A DNA stretch of 64,000 nucleotides from the NCBI RefSeq assembly GCF_000412695.1, contig NC_021499.1, positions 4,836,001 through 4,900,000 of the forward strand, given 5' to 3'. Origin of the DNA: Pseudomonas resinovorans NBRC 106553 (GTDB lineage Bacteria > Pseudomonadota > Gammaproteobacteria > Pseudomonadales > Pseudomonadaceae). Made by a program: the position numbers and the translations under genes. Shown piece after piece: positions 22,642-29,988 of the stretch (within the stretch, counting starts at the first letter, position 1; every line of letters starts with the position of its first letter). The notes beneath the pieces were generated by a model. That model saw only the letters and a list, made by a program, of their open reading frames with translations. It did not search any database and was not told where the DNA came from.

Positions 22642-23256
22642 CTACCGGGCCAGGGCGATGGGCGCGGCCGGCGCCAGGCCGCCCCGGCACTTGAGCACCC
22701 GCAGCTGCGCCGGCTGGCCATCGACGGCGATGCGCAGAGCCGCCGGCGAAGGATTGAGGGCGGCCTCCAGCGGACGGTAGGCGAAAGCCAGGGTCTGGCC
22801 GGTTTCCGCGGCCACCTGCAACCGGCGCAGGGCGCGGTCATCGGCCTGCTGCGGCCAGCAGAGCACCGCGCCGCAGCTGCCGGAACGCAGGCACTGCTCG
22901 GCGGCCCAGAGGGCGTCACGGCCGCTGGCCTCCACCAGCGCCAGCCAGCGCAGGTCCACGCCGGCCGCCTGCCAGGCCTGTGGATAAGGGATGTGTGGCG
23001 GCGCCACCAGCACCACCCGCTCGGCACTGGCAGTGAGGCGCGCCAGGGTCGGCCAAAGCAGGCGCAGTTCACCCAGGCCCGTGGCCGCCACAAGGATTTC
23101 GCTGAGGGCGGCCTCGGGCCAGCCACCGCCGGGCAGGACCCGGTCCAGGGCGTCGAGGCCCGTGGGCTGGTCGCTGCCGGCCGGCTGCGTGCCGGGCTGG
23201 CCTTTCCAGACCCGCCGCTCGTTGAGCAGGGTGTCGAGGGCAACGACGGCACCCAT
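22642..23256 (-). CDS. imuA: SOS mutagenesis factor ImuA (RecA-fold)
   Basis: 204 residues, start MGAVVALDTLLNERRVWKG. ImuA proteins are RecA/SulA-like; TGLDALDRVLPGGGWPEAALSEILVAATGLGELRLLWPTLA has the expected pattern with a degenerate P-loop. First gene of imuA-imuB-dnaE2. A longer frame to 23433 reads through the LexA box region and is rejected. No lexA2 precedes it, as in the P. aeruginosa arrangement. Confidence 0.92.
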   Translation of the reverse strand: MGAVVALDTLLNERRVWKGQPGTQPAGSDQPTGLDALDRVLPGGGWPEAALSEILVAATGLGELRLLWPTLARLTASAERVVLVAPPHIPYPQAWQAAGVDLRWLALVEASGRDALWAAEQCLRSGSCGAVLCWPQQADDRALRRLQVAAETGQTLAFAYRPLEAALNPSPAALRIAVDGQPAQLRVLKCRGGLAPAAPIALAR

Positions 23257-23283
23257 CAGCGCCGTCCATTGCCGGAAGAGAAA

Positions 23284-23310
23284 AACGGCAGCCCCCGGAG
23301 AGAGCTGCCG
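23284..23310 (-). promoter_or_regulatory. Hairpin in imuA leader
   Basis: CGGCAG and CTGCCG arms enclose about 12 bases in the untranslated leader between the LexA box and imuA. It could modulate translation or transcription; no T-run. Confidence 0.35.
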
Positions 23311-23359
23311 AAAGGGCCAGGAAAAATTACCAAGGCCATTGGGGGAAATCCTACAGATA

Positions 23360-23375
23360 CTGTATTTATATACAG
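23360..23375. promoter_or_regulatory. LexA (SOS) box upstream of imuA
   Basis: CTGTATTTATATACAG is a perfect CTGT-N8-ACAG LexA site with an AT-rich centre, 104 bases upstream of the imuA start. It explains damage induction of the cassette. Confidence 0.92.
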
Positions 23376-23420
23376 TAAATAGCAGAGACTTCTCCCGGTC
23401 AATCCGGAAAAGACAGAAGG

Positions 23421-23447
23421 CCTGCGGGAGCACGAGGCTCCCGCAGG
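23421..23447 (-). terminator. Terminator of aminopeptidase gene
   Basis: CCTGCGGGAGC acgag GCTCCCGCAGG is a perfect 11-bp stem 16 bases beyond the aminopeptidase stop codon. Confidence 0.8.
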
Positions 23448-23463
23448 TCAGACGCTCAGCCCA

Positions 23464-25077
23464 TCACTTGATGTAGTGGTTGCCCCAACGCTCGGCCTGG
23501 CGCACCGACTGCTGGCGCAGGGTGGTGGCACCCTCGGCCGCCTTGGCGGCAGCGGCGATCTCGTCGTCGATCACCTTGGTCGACAGCGACAGCCAACTGG
23601 TGGCGAAGGCCATGGCGTCGCCATTAATCTCCAGCGCGTTCAGGTCGATGTTGGCGGTGTTGTCGCAACCCTGGTGGTAGCAGGGATCAAAGGGCTGGCC
23701 GGCGGCGCCGCCGTACTTCTGCGCCTGTTCCTCGCTCTTGATGTCTTCGGCGCCGGTGAACAGGCCGCCGAAGGGAATGCCCAGCTCGAAGAACTGCGCA
23801 TAGTCGGAGCGGAAGTCGATCTGGGTGCCTTCGAAGGGTTCGCCACGCAGCTTGAAGTAGGCCTCGAACAGACGCTCGATGGCGGCCGAGCCGGGCGGGC
23901 CCTGCAGGCCGAAGGAAGAGCCGTCGCCGTCATAGATGAAGTTGCCGAAGTTCGGCGAACCTATCATGTCGAAGTTCAGGTAGGCCTTGATCCGCTGGCG
24001 CTCCGTCTCGCTCAGGCTGTTGACGTAGAAGGTCGAGCCCACCAGCCCCGACTCTTCCGCGCCCCACCAGGCGAAGCGCACCTTGTTCTGCGGATGCGCC
24101 TTGCTCAGCAGCACGGCCATTTCCAGCAGCGCCGCGCTGCCCGAGCCGTTGTCGTTGATGCCGGGCCCCTCGAACACCGAGTCCAGGTGCGCGCCGGCCA
24201 TCACCACGTTCTTCGGATTACCACGCCGGGTCTCGGCCACCAGGTTGAAGGTCTGCGTCTTCTCGCGGATCACGTCCGCCACCAGGTGCAACTGCAGGCC
24301 GGCGGTCTGGGACCAGGCCACGCCGTTGTCGTAGGTGGCGAAGAGCACCGGGATGCCGCCCTCGTAGGTATCGCCCAGGGTGACGTTCTCCAGGCCCTTG
24401 CGGTCCTCGGTGTTGCCCTGGTTGAAGATGATCACCCCCGCCGCGCCGGCGGCCGCGGCGTTCTCCGCCTTCACTTCGAAGTTGCAGCTACCGCGCTGGA
24501 CCAGGGCGATGGCGCCGCTGGGAAAACCGGCGAAATCCTCGACCTCGCAACCACTGGTGGAAGCGTTGCCGGCGCCCAGGGCCAGGTCCACCGCCACCAC
24601 CGGCGCACTGACATCACCGGGATCGGTCTGCGACAGGTAGTTGAAATCCTCCTCCCAGACATAGCTCGCCGGCTGCGGCGCCAGGGCCTGCAGAGTGCCC
24701 GGCCCCTTGGGGAAGTAGGCGGTGAAGGGGAAGGGTTGTACCCGCACCTGGTAGCCGGCGCGCTCCAGGGTCTTCTTCACGTAATCGAGCGAGGCCTGGT
24801 AGCCCGGCAGGCCGGCGGCGCGGTTGCCGTCGTTGAGCGTGGCGATGTCCTGCAACTGGTTCAGGCGTCGCATCACATTGCTCGCCTCGAGACAGCGCGG
24901 CAGGCCCAAGGGCGTGCCCACCAGGATCGGCGACTTGCAGAGGGCGGGGTTGGGTTTGCCGGGGCTCCAGAAGTCGCCAAAGTCGGCTCCTTCAGGCCCG
25001 GGGGCGGCAAGGGTGGAAGTGGAAGCTGCGAGAACCAGAGAACCAACAACACGTCTGACGCTGTACTTGTGGGTCAT
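23464..25077 (-). CDS. Secreted M28 aminopeptidase, PaAP-like
   Basis: 537 residues, nearly the length of P. aeruginosa PaAP (536). Signal peptide MTHKYSVRRVVGSLVLAASTSTLAA is followed by a propeptide, a PA domain (about 130-270; GAIALVQRGSCNFEVKAENAAAAGAAGVII) and the M28 zinc peptidase core. Zinc-ligand contexts are GAHLDSV, GINDNGSG, WGAEESG, NFDMIG and CYHQGCD. Releases N-terminal residues outside the cell and is exported by type II secretion in relatives. Located next to but divergent in role from the imu operon. Confidence 0.93.
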   Translation of the reverse strand: MTHKYSVRRVVGSLVLAASTSTLAAPGPEGADFGDFWSPGKPNPALCKSPILVGTPLGLPRCLEASNVMRRLNQLQDIATLNDGNRAAGLPGYQASLDYVKKTLERAGYQVRVQPFPFTAYFPKGPGTLQALAPQPASYVWEEDFNYLSQTDPGDVSAPVVAVDLALGAGNASTSGCEVEDFAGFPSGAIALVQRGSCNFEVKAENAAAAGAAGVIIFNQGNTEDRKGLENVTLGDTYEGGIPVLFATYDNGVAWSQTAGLQLHLVADVIREKTQTFNLVAETRRGNPKNVVMAGAHLDSVFEGPGINDNGSGSAALLEMAVLLSKAHPQNKVRFAWWGAEESGLVGSTFYVNSLSETERQRIKAYLNFDMIGSPNFGNFIYDGDGSSFGLQGPPGSAAIERLFEAYFKLRGEPFEGTQIDFRSDYAQFFELGIPFGGLFTGAEDIKSEEQAQKYGGAAGQPFDPCYHQGCDNTANIDLNALEINGDAMAFATSWLSLSTKVIDDEIAAAAKAAEGATTLRQQSVRQAERWGNHYIK

Positions 25078-25357
25078 GACTCCAATCCTTTTGAAGTGGT
25101 TGTAGGCAGGCCTCGATGGCGTGACGCCATGGTCCGGTACGGCTTCCTCTGGACGGGCCTAGGAGAAGAGACTGGCGCAAGATCGTTCGGTTCTTCGGTT
25201 TCTGCTAAAAAACGTGCACTTTGTCGCCTTTTTCCCTGAAGTTCGCCGCAGATGTACCAGCAATGTGCCACCAAAGAAGTGGCCATCTCATGTCACACAC
25301 CCGGCGACATGCACGCAGCTTCTATGCTCAATCCACCCCCCGACGCAGGAACCTGCC

Positions 25358-26059
25358 ATGTGCGGCCGCTACGTCAGCCCATCGGATCGCGCCATCGAAG
25401 ACTACTGGCACATAGGCGCCCGGGATTCCGGCCGCTGGCTGCAGAACTTCAACGTGGCCCCCACCACGACGGTTCCCGTGCTGCGCCTGGATGACCAGGG
25501 CGAACTCGAACTGATCCCCGCGCGCTGGGGGCTGATTCCTTCCTGGTGGAAGGAGGCCAAACCACCGACCATGTCCTTCTTCGCCCGCAGCGAAGAGGCC
25601 GCCGGCAAACCCCTGTGGCGCCAAAGCCTGCGCAGCTTCCGCTGCCTGATGCCCGCCAATGGCTGGTACGAATGGAACCCGCAGCAGCAGGCACGCAACG
25701 CCAAGGGCCGGCCGGTGCACCAGCCCTACTACCTCCACTGCCCGGACGACCCGGTGCTGGCCATGACGGCCATGTGGGCGAACTGGACCAGCCCGGACGG
25801 CCGCAGCATCACCTCCTGCGCCCTGCTCACCCGCGAAGCCGCACCCGGCATCCGTGCCATCCACCAGCGCATGCCGGTGATCCTGCCTCCCGAGCAGTTC
25901 GAGTGCTGGCTGGAACCCCGGACGACGGCCGAGCAACTGCAACAGGCAATCGCCCAGGCACGCGACGACTTCACCGGCTACGCGGTGTCCACGCGGGTGA
26001 ACGATGTGCATAACAACGATGTGGGGCTGATCGAGGCGGTGGAGCTCGAGGAGCAATAG
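25358..26059 (+). CDS. HMCES/YedK-type abasic-site processing protein
   Basis: 233 residues beginning MCGRY; Cys2 becomes the N-terminal nucleophile that crosslinks to abasic sites in single-stranded DNA. SRAP-domain motifs seen: FNVAPTTTVPVL, RWGLIPSWWKEA, NGWYEWN and IHQRMPVIL. The usual NARSE motif reads FARSE here, so the asparagine is replaced by phenylalanine, which is unusual. Start fixed by the need for Cys2. It lies 280 bases downstream of the divergent peptidase start; no LexA box was seen nearby. Confidence 0.92.
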   Translation: MCGRYVSPSDRAIEDYWHIGARDSGRWLQNFNVAPTTTVPVLRLDDQGELELIPARWGLIPSWWKEAKPPTMSFFARSEEAAGKPLWRQSLRSFRCLMPANGWYEWNPQQQARNAKGRPVHQPYYLHCPDDPVLAMTAMWANWTSPDGRSITSCALLTREAAPGIRAIHQRMPVILPPEQFECWLEPRTTAEQLQQAIAQARDDFTGYAVSTRVNDVHNNDVGLIEAVELEEQ

Positions 26060-26231
26060 GACCGATTCCCATCGACAGCGGAAATCGGGCATACACTTAC
26101 CCGGAACGGCAGTGGCTACCCGGGGGAAGATACCCGCCCTCCGACGACGGCCTCAGCTCCCAGGCACCCTGCCCCAACGGCTGGCCGGCAACAGGCCGGA
26201 CAGCCATGTGCAACGGCCTGGAGCAACAGCC

Positions 26232-26615
26232 ATGACAACCACTCCCACTGGCAACTCTTCAGCAGTACTGCGTCGCAGCAACCTCTGGTTTATTTTTTCC
26301 GCCCTGCTGGTTGCAACAGGCTGTGCACAAAACCCCGACATCAGATCCAGCCGCGACGGAACGTCCGGAGTGACGGCCAGTGATAATCCCCAGTACATGA
26401 ACTGCGTGAAGGACCGCCAGAACGCACAGGGCTTCACCCAGGAAGAAAACGGCAAGACCCTGCTCTATATCGGCAGCACCGACCCCACCAAGGCGTCGGG
26501 CCTTGTCGAACTCACCAGCGCCAACGGGCAGAACCAGTTCGCCGTCTACCAGCGTGCGGCCTGGCAGGACAGGGGCAGGTTGATCAATGCGGCGCTGGCT
26601 TGTGCCAGGACCTGA
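26232..26615 (+). CDS. Small putative lipoprotein
   Basis: 127 residues. After a Thr/Ser-rich start there is a hydrophobic segment ending LLVATGC, a fair lipobox, then a soluble domain (NPQYMNCVKDRQNAQGFTQEENGKTLLYIGSTDPTKASGLVELTSANGQNQFAVYQRAAW). Probably an envelope lipoprotein of unknown role. A strong terminator follows at 26656. Confidence 0.72.
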   Translation: MTTTPTGNSSAVLRRSNLWFIFSALLVATGCAQNPDIRSSRDGTSGVTASDNPQYMNCVKDRQNAQGFTQEENGKTLLYIGSTDPTKASGLVELTSANGQNQFAVYQRAAWQDRGRLINAALACART

Positions 26616-26655
26616 GGTAGATAGGCGTAATGGGCGGTAAGTAGCGTCCCTGAAT

Positions 26656-26694
26656 GGAAAAGCCCCGCAGACCAGAAGACTGCGGGGCTTTTCC
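26656..26694. terminator. Strong bidirectional-type terminator at island edge
   Basis: GGAAAAGCCCCGCAG and CTGCGGGGCTTTTCC pair perfectly. It lies just before the tRNA-Ser 3'-end-like sequence at 26698, the same arrangement as at 29364 and 31367. Confidence 0.85.
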
Positions 26695-26697
26695 ATG

Positions 26698-26716
26698 TAT
26701 GGCGGGGAGATAGGGG
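26698..26716 (-). repeat. Degenerate tRNA-Ser 3'-end (att-like) copy 1
   Basis: TATGGCGGGGAGATAGGGG, 2 mismatches from the tRNA-Ser(CGA) 3' end at 38866-38884. Marks the probable left edge of the island. Confidence 0.6.
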
Positions 26717-26847
26717 TTTAATCGTGCTGGTGGCTGGCTCAGTACGCCGCAAGGCAAATCAAGAGGCCTGAGTAATGAAAGCTGGTTGTCGTGCCGCGTC
26801 GAACGAGACATTAGGCCTAGGTAGCCTTAAGAGGCTAAAAATAGATA

Positions 26848-26867
26848 AGTAGCCTTTTTAGGCTACT
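26848..26867 (-). terminator. AGTAGCC palindrome after the SatD/DUF3307 operon
   Basis: AGTAGCCTTTTTAGGCTACT, a perfect dyad followed by further T-rich sequence on the minus strand direction, just beyond the stop codon at 26863 region. A related TAGCCTTAAGAGGCTA dyad lies at 26822-26837. Confidence 0.6.
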
Positions 26868-27615
26868 TTGTTTGAATGTCTTGCCCCAGTATCAGAAGCG
26901 CCACCAAGCCAACGCCGATACTGATACTGAAACTGAGCAAGGTGCCTAGCAGGATGTATTCGCTGAGCGCTCGATGATTGGCGCCCTTCACTTCATTGAA
27001 ACGCAGGATGCTCTTGGCCGTAAGCAGGAAGCCAACCGCCTCCCACTGTTGCAACAGCACGAACGTAAGAATCATCGCGCGCTCCAGGTAACCAATAAGA
27101 GCCCCGGCATTATTCAAGGAGCCGTCCCTTGAAGATATCGACGTCAACCAGGGCTGCAGCATCGCGACTATCAGCCTCGAAGCCGGCTGCAGCACCATCA
27201 TGTAAGCCAGGAGGACAACAAGATTGTGGGCATTCAGGGCGCTATTGAGATACCCCACCACCTCCCCCCAATACCCTTTGCTGGTCAACCATACGGCCAG
27301 GATGATCGACAGGTTGCCTAGCAACTCGACGACGAACCTCATCGCATTTCCAGGGCCGCCCAACGACAAGCAATAGTTGAGCAACAACCAGGACGACGAG
27401 ACAGCGAGCCCCGCCGTCAATGCGAAGATCCAGCCCTGGCCGAAGGCAGCCAACACAATCAGTACTGCCAGCCCATGAAGCCCGGCCAACAGCCACCGCT
27501 CCCAAGCTCTGACCGGTCGAGTCGCTTGGTCGATCATCCGCCGCAATGGCAGCAGAAACTCCAGTAGCGTGAAACCCAATAACAAGAACAGCAGCAGGAC
27601 CTTTGCCTCACTCAT
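26863..27615 (-). CDS. DUF3307-like multi-pass membrane protein
   Basis: 250 residues with six to seven hydrophobic segments. The C-terminal half has the DUF3307 pattern: GALIGYLERAMILTFVLLQQWEAVGFLLTAKSILRFNEV followed by EYILLGTLLSFSISIGVGL. ATG 27615 overlaps the last 8 bases of the SatD-like gene, so the pair is translationally coupled. Pairing of DUF3307 with SatD-family genes is a recurring arrangement, but the function is unknown. It could be the membrane effector or transporter partner of a cytoplasmic sensor; that is inference. Confidence 0.8.
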   Translation of the reverse strand: MSEAKVLLLFLLLGFTLLEFLLPLRRMIDQATRPVRAWERWLLAGLHGLAVLIVLAAFGQGWIFALTAGLAVSSSWLLLNYCLSLGGPGNAMRFVVELLGNLSIILAVWLTSKGYWGEVVGYLNSALNAHNLVVLLAYMMVLQPASRLIVAMLQPWLTSISSRDGSLNNAGALIGYLERAMILTFVLLQQWEAVGFLLTAKSILRFNEVKGANHRALSEYILLGTLLSFSISIGVGLVALLILGQDIQTK

Positions 27616-28225
27616 GCAACAATTCCATGATCCATTCGCAGGCACGCTCCAGGTAGCGGTCCACCAAACGAGCGTTGGCCCGTTGTAATGCCTTGTTCAC
27701 GGTCACACGGGATTTGCCGAGGAGTTGCGCGGTGCCCTGCTGATCCCGTCCCTCCAACGCTTGGAGGTAGTAAGTTTGCGCTTCAACGGCAGTCCACCCA
27801 TCGAGGATTGCCCCAACGAACTCCGTTACCAGCCCAAGGCGTTCTTGCAGCTGACTATCGCTGCAAAAAACCGCGAGGCTGTTTTTCTTCATGCCATCCA
27901 GCCCTTGGCCGGAGAGCACGAACGCTTCGCCGAACCCTCGCTGAGACTCCACCGCACCAATGCCGACCGCAATTCGCGCATCCCATCGCTCCTTGGACGG
28001 GCTGGAGGCGATCAACCCAGCGCGGAGCAATACCGCGCAGCGAACTGCATCAGCCGTGCGCTCCGGCACCAGTTGAAAGCCGTCGCCACGGAAGGTCTCT
28101 GCCTTGAAACCAAAGGGTGCTTCCAGCCTGTTCAGGACAGCCTGCAAGCTGTCGATATAGGCCAACGTGTCATTGGACGACTGGGAATGGATCAAATCAC
28201 CGGTCAGTACTGCCTTGATCGTCAT
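27608..28225 (-). CDS. SatD-family protein (cyclase-like fold plus HTH)
   Basis: 205 residues. The N-terminal about 130 residues follow the SatD pattern (AVLTGDLIHSQ; ETFRGDGFQLVPE at about 44-55; ARIAVGIGAVES; GEAFVLSGQGLDGMKK), which resembles nucleotide-cyclase folds with a GDG-type turn. The C-terminal region (QQGTAQLLGKSRVTVNKALQRANARLVDRYLE) is a helix-turn-helix of sigma-region-4 style. It may therefore bind DNA, and palindromes upstream (28259-28278) are candidate operators. Catalytic activity is not demonstrated by sequence. Confidence 0.75.
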   Translation of the reverse strand: MTIKAVLTGDLIHSQSSNDTLAYIDSLQAVLNRLEAPFGFKAETFRGDGFQLVPERTADAVRCAVLLRAGLIASSPSKERWDARIAVGIGAVESQRGFGEAFVLSGQGLDGMKKNSLAVFCSDSQLQERLGLVTEFVGAILDGWTAVEAQTYYLQALEGRDQQGTAQLLGKSRVTVNKALQRANARLVDRYLERACEWIMELLHE

Positions 28226-28258
28226 AGATAAACCGGAAACTGGCGATGGATGCTGAAA

Positions 28259-28278
28259 AGTAGCCTTAAAAAGCTACT
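28259..28278. promoter_or_regulatory. AGTAGC palindrome upstream of SatD-like gene
   Basis: AGTAGCCTTAAAAAGCTACT, 34 bases before the start codon. The same half-site occurs at both 26822-26837 and 26848-26867 beyond the operon's end, and a weaker AGCCCtttctGGGCT lies at 28289-28303. Candidate autoregulatory operator. Confidence 0.5.
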
Positions 28279-28304
28279 AATGCAAAAGAGCCCTTTCTGG
28301 GCTA

Positions 28305-28560
28305 CAGGACAACGTCTACCTGAGGGAAGAAGCCGAGCAGGCTGCGCTCGGCTTTATCGATGCCCTGGAGCGGGCCTACAAGCACATCAGCCGGCACCCC
28401 GAATCAGGTTCATCGCGATACGCCCCATGCGCTCGATCTGCCGGGATTGCGCTCCTGGACGCTGAAGCGCTATCCCTACCTGGTCTTCCATATCGAGCGT
28501 GAAGATCGCACTGATGTTTGGCGGGTGCTGCATGGGATGAGGGCGTACAAGCGTGGATAC
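28305..28560 (+). pseudogene. ParE/RelE-type toxin remnant, frameshifted
   Basis: Frame one reads REEAEQAALGFIDALERAYK and continues to HPESGSSRYA; after one extra C in the CCCC run at 28423-28426 the next frame continues HALDLPGLRSWTLKRYPYLVFHIE and on to VWRVLHGMR. This is the ParE-toxin pattern (Pfam ParE_toxin). The start codon is missing and no antitoxin gene is adjacent, so the locus is dead. From 28561 to 28738 I see nothing recognisable. Confidence 0.75.
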
Positions 28561-28738
28561 AACAGAGCGGCGAAAGATAATCCATCCCCTTTCTCCGTAC
28601 CTTTTTCTATTGATCTCGAGAAACTCGTTTCTATCCCATGCCGCCTCGACCAAAACCAGACATGTCTGATTTTTCATCCCTATTCGAACGTCGCACTCTT
28701 GCTGTGGTTATCCCTCCAAACCAGAGAGAAAGAGCCCT

Positions 28739-28945
28739 ATGCAAATCCACGAAGGTGAGTGCCGAGTAGGCGATGTTTTGTCGCTGAACATCCTGGAAGG
28801 CAAGGCAAGTAACGAGCTGATGCATCTGCTCCTGACTCATGGGATCGAGATCGAGGTCGTATCGATTCTGGGCGACACCGTGAAGCTGGTTGTGCGTGCA
28901 CCGCAGAAAATGCTGATTGTTGAAGAGTTGGCTGCTCTGCCTTGA
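28739..28945 (+). CDS. 68-residue protein with CsrA-like C-terminal strand pattern
   Basis: ATG follows AGAGAAAGAG. The C-terminal half (IEIEVVSILGDTVKLVVRAPQKMLIVEELAAL) resembles the CsrA/RsmA strand pattern around the GNQVRIGINAPK and VHREEI region, but the N-terminal half is longer and different. It may be a divergent RNA-binding regulator or an unrelated small beta protein. The Leu44 and Arg44-type key residues cannot be assigned with confidence. Confidence 0.5.
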   Translation: MQIHEGECRVGDVLSLNILEGKASNELMHLLLTHGIEIEVVSILGDTVKLVVRAPQKMLIVEELAALP

Positions 28946-29031
28946 AGCGGTTGGAGCGGTAGGTATTCAGTCTGTCTTGGCCCGCAGGGTGAACCGGCGG
29001 ACCGCTGGCTGCTTGAGCAGGAGTGGACGGC

Positions 29032-29310
29032 ATGAAGGCTGAAACCCAGGGCCCCGCCCCGCAGAATGCCGCTCGGACGCTGTCGTTCCTGGGGCAGACG
29101 GTGCTTGCGGAACTGGTCTGGGACGACGTGCCACGGTCGTTGTGGCGCTGCTATCACATCATGGGCGTGGTGGTGCCGCTGGAGGGCATCTACGAGGCTG
29201 GGCACTTCCTGGTGATGGATGCGCTGGAGGGCGGGCGCTTTCCAGAGGAGCTGTTCTGGGTAGATATCCACAGCATCACGACGCTGGAACGGCGCACGCT
29301 GGAGGATTGA
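29032..29310 (+). CDS. Hypothetical small protein
   Basis: 92 residues. ATG 29032 has AGGAG 8 bases upstream, better placed than the in-frame GTG at 29023. Sequence ARTLSFLGQTVLAELVWDDVPRSLWRCYHIMGVVVPLEGIYEAGHFLVMDAL suggests a compact mixed alpha/beta fold without membrane segments. Not recognised. A terminator follows at 29364. Its GC content is closer to the core genome than that of the neighbouring replicon. Confidence 0.6.
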   Translation: MKAETQGPAPQNAARTLSFLGQTVLAELVWDDVPRSLWRCYHIMGVVVPLEGIYEAGHFLVMDALEGGRFPEELFWVDIHSITTLERRTLED

Positions 29311-29363
29311 GCATCCGGCCGGCTGGCAGGCACCTGCGGCAGGTTGCAGGCCCCAAAAAGCAC

Positions 29364-29395
29364 AAAGCCCCTGGCTCCGGGGAGCCAGGGGCTTT
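29364..29395. terminator. Terminator before att-like copy 2
   Basis: AAAGCCCCTGGCTCC and GGAGCCAGGGGCTTT form a perfect 15-bp stem with a 2-base gap. Confidence 0.85.
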
Positions 29396-29401
29396 GCTAT
29401 G

Positions 29402-29420
29402 TATGACGGGAAGAAAAGGA
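29402..29420 (-). repeat. Degenerate tRNA-Ser 3'-end (att-like) copy 2
   Basis: TATGACGGGAAGAAAAGGA followed by TTTGAAC, which aligns with TATGGCGGGAAGATAGGGA TTTGAAC of the intact tRNA-Ser(CGA). It separates the SatD module from the HipBA module. The rest of the gap to 29570 shows no feature. Confidence 0.6.
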
Positions 29421-29573
29421 TTTGAACTATCCCGGTGACTGGTTCAGCACGTTGCAGCCCAGCTCAATCCAGGGTTTCCAGCCATGCGCCCGTGTCGATC
29501 TTCGACAGTTTGTGCCGTGTGATTTCGACAGTTCTTCGACACGCTTTCCGCCTGTTAGGGCTAGGCAAAAATC

Positions 29574-29738
29574 GAAATCATAGCTTCTATTCTGTCTGCC
29601 CCCCCCTGCTCAACATCAAAATAGAAACCATAGTTTCGCTTTCAACAAAAAAGCAGATCTATCCGTTAGAACTGAAACCATAGTTTCGATTTGGCTTGAC
29701 TGCGCCTTGCCCCCTCCTACAATCGAAACCATAGCTTC
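29574..29738. promoter_or_regulatory. Four HipB-type operators, 50-bp spacing
   Basis: Boxes: GAAATCATAGCTTC (29574-29587), GAAACCATAGTTTC (29624-29637), GAAACCATAGTTTC (29674-29687) and GAAACCATAGCTTC (29725-29738). Spacing is 50, 50 and 51 bp. Each is a dyad around CATAG, like the operators that HipB dimers bind ahead of hipBA. Confidence 0.85.
29696..29723 (+). promoter_or_regulatory. Sigma-70 promoter of hipBA
   Basis: TTGACT (29696-29701), 16-base spacer, TACAAT (29718-29723). It lies between operators 3 and 4 and touches the latter, so repressor binding would block it. Confidence 0.75.
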
Positions 29739-29754
29739 GAAATGGACCATCCAA

Positions 29755-29988
29755 ATGGATCAGCACTCGTATGTCCCCGTTCGCACACCGGAAGATCTTG
29801 GAAAGGTCGTTCGCGAGGCACGGAAGAAACAGCACATTCGCCAGGAAGACATGGCCATGCTGATTGGCAAGAGCCACGTGCATCTGCGCGATATCGAAAA
29901 GGGCAAGCCAACAGTCTCCCTGGGGAGTGTTCTGCAATTGCTCGATGAGTTGGGTATCAGGGTCTATCTGGACGCACCGAAGCCATGA
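29755..29988 (+). CDS. hipB: HipB antitoxin, XRE-type regulator
   Basis: 77 residues from ATG 29755 (MDQHSYVPVRTPEDLGKVVREARKKQ and on). The XRE helix-turn-helix is RQEDMAMLIGKSHVHLRDIEKGKPTVSLGSVLQLLDELG, typical of HipB. It neutralises HipA and represses the operon by binding the four upstream boxes. The stop overlaps the hipA start by 4 bases (ATGA). The longer TTG-initiated frame from 29707 would lie inside the promoter and is rejected. Confidence 0.92.
   Translation: MDQHSYVPVRTPEDLGKVVREARKKQHIRQEDMAMLIGKSHVHLRDIEKGKPTVSLGSVLQLLDELGIRVYLDAPKP

Noticed and set aside
23476..25239. 587-codon plus-strand frame opposite the aminopeptidase
   Set aside because: Low-complexity composition and no motifs; the minus strand has a clear PaAP-type enzyme.
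28250..28758. Two plus-strand frames read as separate small proteins (28250-28465 and 28360-28758)
   Set aside because: Read together they are the two halves of one frameshifted ParE-type toxin; the rest of each frame is not conserved in character.
29402..29470. Second tRNA gene at 29.4 kb
   Set aside because: Only the 3' end resembles tRNA-Ser; there is no acceptor partner, anticodon arm or CCA.
29435..29683. Small plus-strand open frame upstream of hipB
   Set aside because: It overlaps the HipB operator array, has no ribosome-binding site and no conserved features.
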